Source of the DNA: Zonotrichia leucophrys gambelii
Taxonomy: Eukaryota; Chordata; Aves; Passeriformes; Passerellidae
Length of the DNA stretch: 64,000 nt
Reading direction: 5' to 3'
NCBI RefSeq assembly: GCF_028769735.1
Contig: NC_088170.1
Span: forward strand, 56,205,585-56,269,584
Shown here: positions 1 to 12,300 of the stretch, one piece after another
Numbering within the stretch: position 1 is the first letter of the stretch
Layout: each line of letters opens with the position of its first letter
Notes under the pieces: generated by a model
What the model was told of the DNA's origin: nothing
What the model saw: only the letters and a program-made list of their open reading frames with translations
Databases searched by the model: none
Position numbers and translations under genes: made by a program

Positions 1-1819
1 GAAGGGTATAAGGAAAACACAGCCCTTTTGCTAGTCTTAAATCACTCCTGAAGAAACACCCTGAGAAGTGTCCACAAAACTAGGATTCACAGCCTGGCAT
101 TGCCTCCATGCTGTACAGTCACCACTGTGGCTCTGAACACAGATATCTGAAGGCACTTATCACTCACTCGGTGCTAGTGATTGTACATTAGCCTCTCCAT
201 TCAGACTGGGATTGTGTCTAATCATCAACAGAGAAATGACAAGGGCTTTGAATCCGTCCTCTAGAGAAGAACAGGATAAGAAATCTACTCCAACTTCTCC
301 TTCTCTTCCCTACCACTGAGATTTCCCACATTAATTAATGATGTTTTCAATGTGCTACATCACCAACACTCAGAGATGAAGTAGGTGAATTGATTAAATT
401 ACTTGGACCAAGTGGCACTAATTTGAAAATTGCCCAAGTTTCAATCAGTCCTTCACTGCAAACACAGGACTAACAGCAAGATGATCTGATGCTTGAACAA
501 AGCCGCCTAATGACTCTCTCACGAAAGAGTCTCATTTAACTAGGGACAGATCTAGGTGTCATCAGCTCAGACCACACTCCAGAAGTGTTCCTGTGCTATT
601 CACTGATCTCAGAAAGCAGTCTGAAGAGTTGTGAAGTCTCATTCCTCAGCTACTGAGACTTAGCCTTCACCTCATATTGCAGGCAAATCTTGGCATAAAT
701 TGTTTGTGCTTTCTGCAATCCTCAGCTGGCCAGGGATTACTGATATACCTTGATGTGATGTCTTCAGTGCCTAAGAAATTCCAAGTGTCACCAAATGCAG
801 CCATGTATCTCCTAGCAACAGAGGCCATCATGAACACATCAAGCTCATTCTCCAGTGGTGTCCTTTGGAAGAAGGCTATGGTACACAGATTTTCTGTGAA
901 TCTTCACAGCAGAGCTTATGGGCAAGGAAAAATACTCTGGTGCCGATTAATCCATGTGTTGGAGCATATCACTCTGCAGACACCCAGATTGTCCTGGCAC
1001 CACGGCAGGACAATCACATTCATGTGGCAGAGAATCTGGATGAAAGAGCCTTACCTTCCACACCAGGTCTCCCCCACTGATCTAGTGCTTTCTGTGCAGA
1101 AGGAGCAGCAGACTCTCTAAGTAATATGTAATATGTCACAAGAAATACAAATACCTTCACACTAGATGAATTTTCTTTAATAATTTTTTGCTAAATGGGG
1201 TATGTACCAGGTGCCATATCATCAAATCTGGTCCCACATGAGAATAAGTTTGATGCTCGTTCAATAAAATCCATACTCAAGTTCAAGGTGTTGGGCCTAC
1301 GATGTTTTTTTGGGTTTTTTTAGTGTGCCCTGTGCCCAAGATAGCAGAACAAAAATCTACAGCTCAGAAATGAAAAGCATCAGCGACAGCTCTAGTCTTC
1401 CAGTATAACAGAGCTCTCTACTGCAGGAGTAAAACTCAGAAATGAAGATGACATGAATTTCTCAGAGGCTGATCCAAAAATGCCCTCTCTGTTCTCCCTA
1501 CCCTCAACCCACACCCTCCAGAAAAATATACCATCACAGATTTCCTCTGCTACTGCCCCTAGTGCAGACCATATTTCTTTTACCTTGCCCTCTCTAACAA
1601 ATATGCCTCAAGATGTGCATATTAAAAAATAATGATGGAAGAAAGGCTAAAACTCTAGAAAAGTAAGAGTCTTTGCTTTCTACTACTACTGTGATGTTCC
1701 CCTGGAAGAGGAGAATACAACACAAGTGTAGATAGCAAATACATAGCCACGGCAGTGAATGCCTCTCTGACCAGTGTTCAGGCACTCTGAGAGTAAGAAA
1801 TTAATTCATAAACTTACAT
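1..1819. other. AT-rich unique sequence, no gene recognised
   Basis: No recognisable gene or repeat. The longest open stretch is 147 codons at 677-1120 on the plus strand, with no domain I recognise, no convincing codon bias and no clear splice context, so I do not call it a gene. Short T-rich runs occur near 1303-1322. Confidence 0.5.
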
Positions 1820-1879
1820 GGATAGGATAGGATAGGATAGGATAGGATAGGATAGGATAGGATAGGATAGGATAGGATA
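1820..1879 (+). repeat. (GGATA)12 microsatellite
   Basis: Twelve uninterrupted copies of the pentamer GGATA. The perfection of the array suggests it is young or still changing length. Confidence 0.97.
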
Positions 1880-3189
1880 CTTTGCAGTCATTAACTTTCT
1901 TGCTTTGTGTTGCCATCTCCATTCTCAAGCAACACTATTCTTTCCAGAGGAACACAACTCCTCATGTGTTGAGAATCATGTTTGTTTACACTGGTTCCAC
2001 TATGCATGTTTGCAAGTAATCAGCGTATTTTTTCTGTAAAGATTTTTTTAATGCCTTTGGAGCTACTAAATAAAGGCATTCTGTAGAATAAATTTCCATT
2101 AAACTTTAGAACAAACACAAATAAGACAGCAACCAATCTTCAGGCCACTAACTGCTTGATGTCTGTGACTCTTGCACTGAAAAAAATATCATTCTGTCTG
2201 GAAGAACAAAAATGTATCCCACAGAAATTTGGTAAATATGTATGTTTAAGTATCCTCATGTAAATAAACCTTGTTTGTTGGAGTCTGTGAGAAGCTGTTT
2301 TGGAGAGCTATTGTTATATCTGTTATTTTCCATCACCCTTTTTGGATCTAATTTCAAGCTCAGAACAGTTTCCTTTTAAACTCTCAGAATTCACCATGTG
2401 CCCTTTTCTGTCTGAGCAGAGCTGAGCTCACCCTGAGCACAAACCCTGAGCCTGCCATGCCTGGCATGCTGCTCTGGACTCCATACTGCTAATGTCTTCT
2501 TAATGTGCTTCTACTTGGGCACACTTTGGAGCACTGCTGGTTCTGCACATTTTCTATCTTGAAAAGAGAATAATTGTGTTATTGCTTTAACTGAACTAGA
2601 AATATTAATTTTATATTTTATGTTCTCAGACATAAGTCCTTAGCAAACTAATGCTCAAAGTAGTTAGGCCATAATTTGAGATTTTTTTTTTCAATCGTAC
2701 ATCATTAAGTATCTCCTGAAGCTTTTTGTTAAACAATGATGCTTCTGTAATATTTTTATATTTGCATGCATACGAACACATAGTCACACTTCTTTTAAAC
2801 TGAAATCAATTTTAAGATGTCCTTGCAAGACATAGACTGCTTTAGTATGTTTATTTCTTGCTAGTTCTCATACATCATATTTAATCCAGAAAGGACACAT
2901 TTTACTTTTAAAAATATATCCAGGAAATTTAGATTTATATATATCTTCCTTTTAGCTATTTTCTTAACAAGATGCCAGAAAATACTTTCAAAAAGTATTT
3001 TAGACATTGCATACACAAAGCTGTCATCTAACTCTTTGGAGAGCAGCATCCACATATTTTCACTGTCTGAGAATGTCAGCTGCTGTATTTACAGAGTGAC
3101 AGAATCCGTTCTCTGATCCCATCCAAGGAGATCAAAAAGGGGTGGCAGTAGGTAGTACTAGCACAAAAAATACCTTGGGACCAAAACAG
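1880..3189. other. AT-rich sequence, no gene recognised
   Basis: No coding region or repeat family recognised. Contains AT-rich runs and short open frames only. Confidence 0.5.
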
Positions 3190-3322
3190 TATCTATACTA
3201 GATATGTACTATATCTACTAGATAGATAGATATATAGAGATATATAGATTTATATCTATACTAGATTAGATTAGATTAGATTAGATTAGATTAGATTAGA
3301 TTAGATTAGATCAGATTAGATT
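3190..3322 (+). repeat. Compound GATA / (TTAGA)n microsatellite
   Basis: A GATA/TATA-rich stretch is followed by an almost pure array of TTAGA pentamers from about 3262 to 3322, with one variant unit (TCAGA) near its end. It abuts the 5' truncation point of the CR1 fragment that follows. Confidence 0.93.
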
Positions 3323-3737
3323 CCATATAGTATGAAGTTGGATGAGGAGTGGCAGAGGGAGCTGGGGGTGTTCATCCTGGAGAAAAGGAGGCTCAGGGGA
3401 GACCTTATTTCTCTCTACATCTGCCTGAAAGGAGGCTGTAGCCAGGTAGGGTTCAATGCCTTCCCTCAGGTACCTGGTGACAGGATAAGAGGAAATGGCC
3501 TCAAACTGCAACCCAGGAGGTTCAGGTTGGACATCAGGAAGAATTTCTTCACTGAAAGGGTGGAAACATTGGAAGAGGCTGACCAGGGAGGTGGTGGAGT
3601 CACCTTCCCTGGAAGTGTTCCAGAAACAACTGTACATGGCTCTCAGTGCAATGGTTTTGTTAACAGGGTGGTGATACTGTAGAATGTTGGGCTTGATTAT
3701 TGTGGAGGTTTTTTCTAACTACAGTGATTCTGTGATA
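3323..3737 (+). mobile_element. CR1 LINE, 5'-truncated 3' end
   Basis: Diverged copy of the 3' end of an avian CR1 retrotransposon. Diagnostic blocks in order are a CTGAAAGGAGGCTGTAG-like block, GAGGAAATGGCCTCAA, CAGGTTGGACATCAGGAAGA and a CCCTGGAAGTGTTCCAG-like block, ending in GTGATTCTGTGATAA. Only the end of ORF2 and the 3' UTR remain. Short open frames on both strands inside it are by-products, not genes. Confidence 0.92.
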
Positions 3738-6699
3738 AAGCACTGAAGAAAGTGAGAAGATAATTCTTACCTGGATTGGTAAGAATTATATAGGAAAGGA
3801 GGGAGGGGGAGAGAAAAGGAAAGGAATGCTGTAAAGGGACGAGAAATTTAGAAAAACAAATTAAATTGAAAATTTGAACATTTTGAGAATTATTGAACAT
3901 AATTGAGAATTATTGAATATTTCTGAAAATTTTACTGCAGAAATAGTTATTCAGAAATGAATATTTATAAATTAGTGCTACATAAAATGTGTTTAGTGAA
4001 CAGGAATAGGGTAAAAAGGAGGTTTTCAGGAGCTTTAGTAAAGGGCAGTGGTTTTGGTTGGTGTTTTCGAAATTGCAGTGAGCATGCTTTGCAAACTATT
4101 GGAAACTATTAGTTCATGCTGCTCTGACTTTATGTAGCACACACACGAAGTGTGAATGCTTTCCCATATTAGATGAGAAAGGAGTGGCTCCCCAGTCCAA
4201 GCCCGACTTGACATCCCTTTAGGACAGCACATATCACCTTCATTTCCTCTTTGAAAAGGTGACAGTTATGCATTTCTGCCTTAGGAGCACTGTGGTCCAG
4301 TTCTTTCTCTGCCTGTGAACAGACCTGCCAGGCATCTGAGCATAAAGGAAAGAATTCACTGTCCTTTTTTAAGCCAGTCAGGAGCTGTTAACTCCAAATT
4401 GGCTGATTGTCTTATCTCTGGCTTCAGGATGAACCTATCTAAGTGTCAGAATCTTAAGCTCTTGAAAGAAGTATCGATTGAATCTTTACAGTCAAAAGTC
4501 TTTAAATCACTCAAAATGCAAGAGGGGTTTAGAGACTTCTCAGGTAAAAACTAGAACTCTGTATTGCTGTGAAGGTTGTTTTAAGTATAACCTCAATTTC
4601 TGTTCAAAAAGGCTCAAAACCAGAATGCCCCAAAAATAATATTTACTGGGCATTTTCATCTCCTACATTGTTTTGGTATTAAACAATGTTAGGAACACCA
4701 TGTAAATCATTACAAATCTATCCACTGAATTCTGACATAGTTCATTAAGCACATCATTTGTGTAATAGCACTTCATTAATTATAGAACTCCTGAATAATG
4801 AAAATAATACATTAACTGGATAACAGCAAAAGTAGTCAAATAGTATTAAGCAATTTCCTGTAATAATTCAGCATAACAATGTTTTCTCTAATGAAACACT
4901 ACAGGCAAGTATTAACAGTTTACACGTGTGAAATTATTAGCTCTTTCAAATTAACTTTCTCTTGGGCTTTAAAAAGTGTGATGTGTAAGGGAAGACCAAA
5001 GACAACAGAGCACTCCCACCATATGCAGAATATTGATCTAGATTCCTGTGATTAAAATATTATTAATATAAAGAAACTCTTCTTAATACACACAGACATA
5101 TATATTTTCATAAATGATTCCTAAGTATGCTAAAAGCCTACTGAAAACTGCTTTGAAATTTTAATGTAGGAAAAGAAATAACTTTTCCTATATTTAAAAA
5201 TGCCAGTTTAATTTTTATTACCTGCAGTCATTAAATTTAAACATTTTAAGTAACTCACAGTAGTATTTTTAGAATTTTTTTTCTTTAACAGGAATCACAA
5301 CTAAGTGAATTTGTTTTGGAGTTGTGGTTAGAGCAGCAACCCCACTTCTTTTTTAAAATGGAAAAAATTGTCAGTGTTTTTTCCTCTGGCTGCATATGAC
5401 AAACTTTTCTAAGAAGAAAAATACATTACACTCTTCATAATACTAATTAAAAAGAAAAAAAGTATTTATTCAAAAATTCAGTTATATTAGGGGCCAGAGA
5501 AATATTAATTTTGTGTTATATATACCTTTAAAATGTGTGAGGTATTTTATTTTTAGGAGCAACTTTGCATACTGGGAAAATCTCAGGGGAAAGTAAATGA
5601 CCACATCTCCCATTGGTTATGCTCAAATGATTCACTATTTGGCCAGACTCCTGCAAGAATTAATATTGGATTGTGGTGGTACAATCATCCAAGTATACAG
5701 GTTGTAATGTATTGAAGTGGAGGGAGAAGACCCATCTTTCATTGATCAGCATCGTCTCCGTTTATTCACTCAATCAGTCACTTTTTATAACTGTGTTAAT
5801 TAAGTTCATGCATATTGCAAACCCGAGCTCACAATAGGTCAGAGATAACACACCAACCCCTCCTTATGTTTCCAATACCAAGATTTGGGTTCTCAAAACT
5901 TATTTTTGCTTTCCCAAAACAGCCAAAGATAGAATATCTACTTGTTATGAGAAAGCTGCCGGAGAACTCTGGTATGCAAGGTTCTCAAGGCCTTCATGTT
6001 TGTCACTTTTACTTGTAATTAAAAACAACCTGAGAACTTCTACTGTTTACAGAAACAGGCTGTGAGAATTTTACTCCTCACAGCTGCCTTCTAAGCCGTT
6101 TCTGAAAAAATCTCCAACAGTAATGTTTCACATTCTTCTCTCTGTTCTTCCCAAAGTATGCTACTGTTTCTGCTACAATTCCTTCTACCTGGTCCTGATG
6201 TATGCAATAATGTTCTTTCAAGATGATGTTTACTAACTGCAGCTAAGAATTTTCAAACTGTGGGAGCTGAGGTGAAGTGCTTTATGAAGTGCTTTGCAAT
6301 TTATGGCTATATAGGTCAATGTAAGCAGCCTTTCATGTTAACCAAACCCTCAATCTTACAGGCTTTCTTTTTTCCTCAAAGACTTACACAATATAGCTAA
6401 TGATATTGAACTCAGTATGTCTACCTCAAAAGGAAAAAGGATATAATTCCACTTACTCAACCTTGAAGACAATTTCCCTATAGCTCTCTATGCCACATAT
6501 TCTATATTATCTTTCTGCAACCCTGATCATATCAGATAAACGTTATGGTGCACTCTGAGAATTTTTTAGCCCTGTTTCTCCCATGTTTTATTGCACCTGA
6601 TTGCTCCCATATCTTATTCATTGAAGTATGAATGTTACTTGATTTGGATATGCATAGGATAAAACTTTTCATTTTAATAGGTCTCATAATTAGGCTTTT

Positions 6700-6749
6700 G
6701 CTTTCAGTTATGGTGTAAGCCATTGCTTTTGGTTATGATATAAGCCATC
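6700..6749 (+). repeat. Diverged 25-bp tandem duplication
   Basis: Two adjacent 25-bp copies (6700-6724 and 6725-6749) share about 20 of 25 positions, with the common core TTATG(G/A)T(G/A)TAAGCCAT. Confidence 0.7.
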
Positions 6750-7763
6750 ATTTTCAGAGATGGACCTAGTACAATTTTTTTTTCTCTTTTCATAATCAAA
6801 GGTTGGAAATGGAAAGTACTAATAGGCAGAAGTGATGTAAGTGGTCTGTGATGTATAGGAGAGCTTCAGAACCAGCAAATGCAGGAGGAAACATCAGATC
6901 TGGTCAAGTGGGAAGCTTAAAACTCAAATGTGTTACTGAATGGGGAGCAGGTGAAAAACTGAAAGTGGTATGAGAAGCATTTTTGGGAGATGTTTCCTTT
7001 TAGAACATGGAAAGCAGAAGAAAAAATAGTTGTAGGTAAGTGAAACACTGCAACAGTGACATTTTGCATGGGAGTGAGACAGGACTGTGTGAACAGTGGG
7101 CTTCTGTCTAAGAAAATAGGGCTCCCAAGGGGATGAAAATGTACTTTATAACAAAACAAAATTTGTGTAGAAGGTTTATTTTATTTATTCCTTCCTGGAG
7201 CAGAAGGGAAGGGACACAGGAATAACTGAGCACAGTCAGTTGCACCATGCCAGGAGACCCAGACTAGCTTTGCACATGAATGCCCTTAGTCTTCAGGTAA
7301 TAGCAGGCAGTGAGACTGTGACTTCCCTCTCAGGCAGCAGAAGGTGTCTGAAATGCCTTCTTGGCAGAATTTAGGAGGAATGCAGGACAACCCTGCCAAC
7401 CTTGCTTGGATACCTCAGATGACCGCAAGTACAAAAAGGCTTTAAGGAGATGTTCTGCAAAGGATTCAAGTCTGCAAAGACAGGATTCAAAAGGTCTAAT
7501 TAGAGCCCTTTGAGATCCAAAAATTACATTTCCCTGGGGCTAGTTATGTTAATTTTGTGGCAAATATTTCTTCTAATTCCCTCCTTCTTGATATACAAGT
7601 CCTGCATTAAGAATTCATTAGACTACTGCCAGGCATCCCCATACATATTCTGTTAAAAGGTAACTTGTAGGGTGATTTGAAACACTGAAGTCCTTGCTTC
7701 CTATCTCTATAAGAAGGGTGGGCAAGTTCTTGAGGTGGACATGCTAAATACCTGATTGAGAGG

Positions 7764-7812
7764 ATGAGTAAACTCAAAAGAGGTTTACATGAGTAAACTC
7801 AAAAGTGGTTTA
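7764..7812 (+). repeat. 25-bp tandem duplication
   Basis: The unit beginning ATGAGTAAACTCAAAAG is present twice, at 7764-7788 and 7789-7812, with one substitution (AGAGG versus AGTGG) and a slight length difference. A recent local slippage event. Confidence 0.85.
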
Positions 7813-8794
7813 AGAGAGAAGTCTTGCTGAACTTCCAAGGCAGCTACTTTCAATTTCAGACATTCCCATCCATGCCTTTATACTATCTATCTGTTCAGTA
7901 TGGACCTCCTAATCCCCTAATCCTGACACAGGCAAGCTCCAGTCAAAAACACTCTCTTCCATTGAATGCAAATGGACCTGGGAGTATAGCTCAACCTCAT
8001 GAGCTTTGCTGTGGCCATGGTAGATCACGCTTGGATGCTACAGTGCTGAGCATTGTGTATCCTGACAGTCTTTGCCTCTGTGTGTTGTCTTTTACAAGGT
8101 ATTAAGAAGATGCACCAATTTGTTTTATGAGTAATTCAGACACTTCAGTGAGGAGCACCACAGAAATACTAATGAGGAAATTAATTATTCTACATGGATA
8201 GCAAAATTAGATGTGTTCAGCAAAGATGACATGCGCTCGCTCACTTACCAGCAGTGAGAATACCAAATATTGATTAGCTGCTCATTAAACCTGCGCCATT
8301 CATTCTGAAAGATGCCTCTCTGAACTGAATCAGTCCTGTTCCTGCCATTATTCATCCCATCATGCTGTAGGCACTTAATTGAGGTGACTCTACTTTCTGC
8401 TTTTTCTGAGGTCAGTGGGATGAAACAGACCACCCCAGGGACCATTCAGCTCCTGCAGAATCAGATGTAAAACTTACCTGCCTCCTGACAGGCTATCAGC
8501 AGAATGTTGAATAACTACTCTTGAGTTTTAGGTATTTCAGTAAGTGCCTAATTTAGGTAGACTACATCAGGGCATATGTTACTGTGCAGTTAATAACTAT
8601 AAGACAAAGGTACACTGAAATACAGTTTAGATTACACTGCAAATCTCAATTCAGGCATTTCTTAATTTTTTGTTCATCAAAAATTTTCTCACAGAAAATG
8701 TTACTGTAATACTGCAGATCTTCGACAATATTTTAAGGCTAATCTTTTGTTTTGCTGCTGCCTTAGCAGGAAAATCAGCAAAAAATCAAGATGA

Positions 8795-9335
8795 GTTTGA
8801 CTAGCAAGTCAAGGAAGGTGATTCTCCTCCTCTTTGCTGTTCACATGAGACCCCATCTGGAATGCTGTGTCCAGCTCTGGGGCTCCAAACACAAGAAGGA
8901 CCTGATGAAGAGAGATGGACAAAGTCCAAAAGATGAGAGAGGTCAGGAGCATCCCTTCTATGAAGACAGGCTGAGAGAGTCGGGTTGCTCAGACTAAAGA
9001 CAAGAAGGCTCCGGGGAGATCTTCCTGCAGCCTTCCAGTATCTAAAAGGAGCTTACAAGAAAGCTGGAGAGGGGCCTTGGACATGTAGTGATGGGACAAG
9101 AAGTAATGGCCTCAATCTGAAGGAAGGTAGGAAAAAAATTCTTTACTGTGAGCGATGAGGCACTGAAACATTGCCCAGCAAAATTGTGGAGGCCCAATCT
9201 CTAGAGGAGTTCAAGGACAGGTTGGATGGATGGTGGAGCAACCTGGCCTAGTGGAAGGCATATCTGCTCATGTCAGGAGGGCTGCAACTTTCCAGTTCTT
9301 TCCAACTGAAAATATTCTATGATTCTGTAATACTC
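8795..9335 (+). mobile_element. CR1 LINE, 3' portion
   Basis: Diverged CR1 3' part. It contains the ORF2 C-terminal coding block (ACATGAGACCCCATCTGGAA, then CCAGCTCTGGGGC), a GGAGAGGGGCCTTGGACA-like region, AAGTAATGGCCTCAA, a GAGGAGTTCAAGGACAGGTT block, and the tail TTCTATGATTCTGTAAT. The 68-codon open frame at 8791-8997 is a remnant of the ORF2 end and is broken downstream. Confidence 0.92.
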
Positions 9336-12300
9336 TAATACATTCCTTTCAATCTGGTCATTAAGTCCAACAGGCTTTCATGCCTATTCACATTTATTGT
9401 ACACAACATCTTAGTTCTGTATCCCACATGCTCCCTTATCCTCATATAACTAAGTCTCCCCTTATTTTGTTCATGTACATAATTTGCTTTCAGACTCATC
9501 TAGAATTTATTTTTGCAATACCAGGTATCACAAAGCAAAAATTGTTTGATTTTCATTTTGATTTGAACACCTTTGGATCCCTTTTTCCTGCGTCTTTTCA
9601 GTGCTCTGCCTATTTGAGTCAGTGTATTGAACATGTCTTAAAAGAGTTCCTAAAAATGGATAATTGTACAATGTACAAAGGGATGTTCATGTCCCGTCCC
9701 TCTCCCCTTTTTAGTTTTTTATTAGCTTGAAAACAGCATTTAGTTCATAGATTGATAGAAATAAAATTAAAGTTTTTACATTTCTTGTGGACTGTTAATA
9801 CATGCTGAACGAGGAAATGTATAAGACTCTATTAAACTACCACAGAATGTGTTATTGGGCTGCTCCTGTTTGGACCATCCCTCACTCTTGCAAGTTATCA
9901 TGATGGTTATTGCCTTTGCTTTCTGCCTTGGTAATCAGGAAGGAAAAATTAGACCCCTCTGGAGAGCAGCTCAGACCATCCAAGATCTGGAGCACTCTTC
10001 GGAGATGTTCCTCTTCCTTTCTCTTCAGTAGCTGCTACAAAAGCTGTGGGTAGACAGGGTCCTGAACTGGGCACCACAGACGCCTGCCTAACGTTCAGAA
10101 AGAATGCATTAAAACCAAGAGTCTATTGACATTGCATTGAAATCCCTCACTCGTTTTTGTTCTCAAATCAAGACATCAGAAAGCACAATAGTGGGGCTTT
10201 TATCTCACTGCTTGACAGATCACAGAGAAAATGCCTGGAATTACATAGGAAAGACATTGATGTTATTGCATAAGATTTAATTCAATGGATCTTTCTAACC
10301 ACTTACCTAAGCAAATCAGATATGACACAGGAAAAAAACCATTCTTGAAAGCACTGTTTCTTGCTGCTAGTGCTGATGTCCAAGCAAATTAAGTTTGCAA
10401 AGTATTTAATAGTGTCTTCTTTAAAAAAGCATGAGATTATCCACAGCAACTTTCATATATATATATATTTGTACACAGACATACATATCTCTCTGTGTGT
10501 GTGTGTGTGTGTGTTTTGGAAAAAACAGTTTTAGGGCTTCTGAGTACAACAAAGCCTGTAGAAATCTGTCTAGAGGGTATATTATTTCATGTCCATTTAC
10601 TTCTTTTTTCTTTATACCTTTCACTGGAACATTTGATTCAGGTCCTGTAGATAAGTGGCTGATGGTCCCAAAAGTTACTTGTGATCCAGCTTGATAACAA
10701 CTCAGAAATTCATCAACTCATTAATGTACTACTGATGCTCAAGTACTCATATAAAGTTCAGTTGAATGCAGGCTTCAAGAATAGGACACAAGTAAGTATT
10801 TTGTCTAAACCAAAATGAAATACTATAAGCAGATTCTGAGCAATAATCAGAATGAAATTCAGCATTCAAAAGTTAAGTGCTTATAGAAAAATCAAGGAAG
10901 TTAGACTTCAATATCTGTAAGAATCTCTTCTGTTAAAGGTAAAAAAAGAGTTCAGATTCTAAGGAATTATGAACCTGAACTCCTGGTATGGAAACTGTTA
11001 TTGTTGATGAAGCAGAAAGCTTGGCATATTTATTTATTTTTCATGAATTTACTGAAATTATGATTCTCTCATTATTAAATATGTTTGACTGTTAATCCTT
11101 GAATTTCTTTTAAAAAATATGAGTTATAATTTTCTAAGGTGGAACAGTGAGAGTGCAGGCTAGCAAAATTAACCTGTTGTACTGCAGATATATGTAATTT
11201 GCTGGCTCAACACCTTGGCTAAAATGCAAAGTGATACTGTTAGTCTTTTTAATCCTTCTGCAATTGCTCAGTTTGTCACCTTGCTTTGTAAATTAGAGTT
11301 ATAGAAAAATAAATATTAACAAATCTTTCTTGCCCATGACAGACTGAAAAAAATCTCTTTTTTTCATTTTTGTACATCATAATATACATACAAAGCATGT
11401 AGAGATCATTATACTGGACGCAAATTATAACACCAATGAAATTATTGATTTCTCTTTGTGATTTCTTTTCATAAACTTAAATGCAGAATTTTATAATTGA
11501 CTTTTATTTTTGTCAATGTTGTTTTTGAATTGATGTCTTCAAGCTACAGCTTCTTTTGCTCTGCCCATCTTTGCAAGGCAAAACCTTCACAAAGTATTTC
11601 TTAGCAATTTCACTAAATCATGCTTTTTTTCCCCTCTTGTACTCACTCTAACCAGTTCAATTGAGTGCTAATCACAGTAAAGAAATTAATCTGATTTAGA
11701 AAGGAAAACTGTGAAGCTCCCTAATGTGCTGGACAGAGATGGCAAAAGAAGGAAGTAAAGCACACAGCTATTAATCTTTTTATCTTGAATTGCCTTTAAA
11801 GAGCTATTACTTTTTTTTTGTTAGAAATCTCTCTCTACACCATTTTGAGTAGCATTTACAAAGGCTTCAGGGTTTGAGTTTCCCACACTTCTAGTATGTT
11901 CCACTAGAAAGGATTCTGGGTGCTTGTCCTACCAAATAAAAATTTACGGAGAGCCCTTCTTAAAAGGACAACTGTAAAGCAAATACTTTTTCCATAAAAT
12001 TTTCATTTGAACTATCTATTAATCTTTTCAATGTGTTAAAGCCAGGAGCACTTTGTAGAAAAATACTGGAAAGTAAGTAACCATGGCTGGTTTTAGTTAT
12101 TAATTACCACTTAGCAACAAAAAGGCCCTCCAGTTTATTTTCTGCTTGTTTCTGGATGTTTCTAAATTCACTGCTGTCTCATTTGGTATAGCTGGACACA
12201 ATAATTGCACATGCAATATTTAATATATATTATATGTCATAGAAAAGCAATAATATAGGATAAATCAGGAAATATTCTCTTAGGCACATGCATCATGAAC

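Larger units (their letters stand above)
3738..8794. other. AT-rich unique sequence, no gene recognised
   Basis: About 5 kb without a recognised gene or dispersed repeat. Open frames are under 95 codons and show no domain. Two small tandem duplications (6700-6749 and 7764-7812) are listed separately. Confidence 0.5.

Noticed and set aside
677..1120. 147-codon open frame on the plus strand
   Set aside because: No domain, no protein-like periodicity I can see, and no supporting splice or promoter context. It overlaps a second frame of 71 codons.
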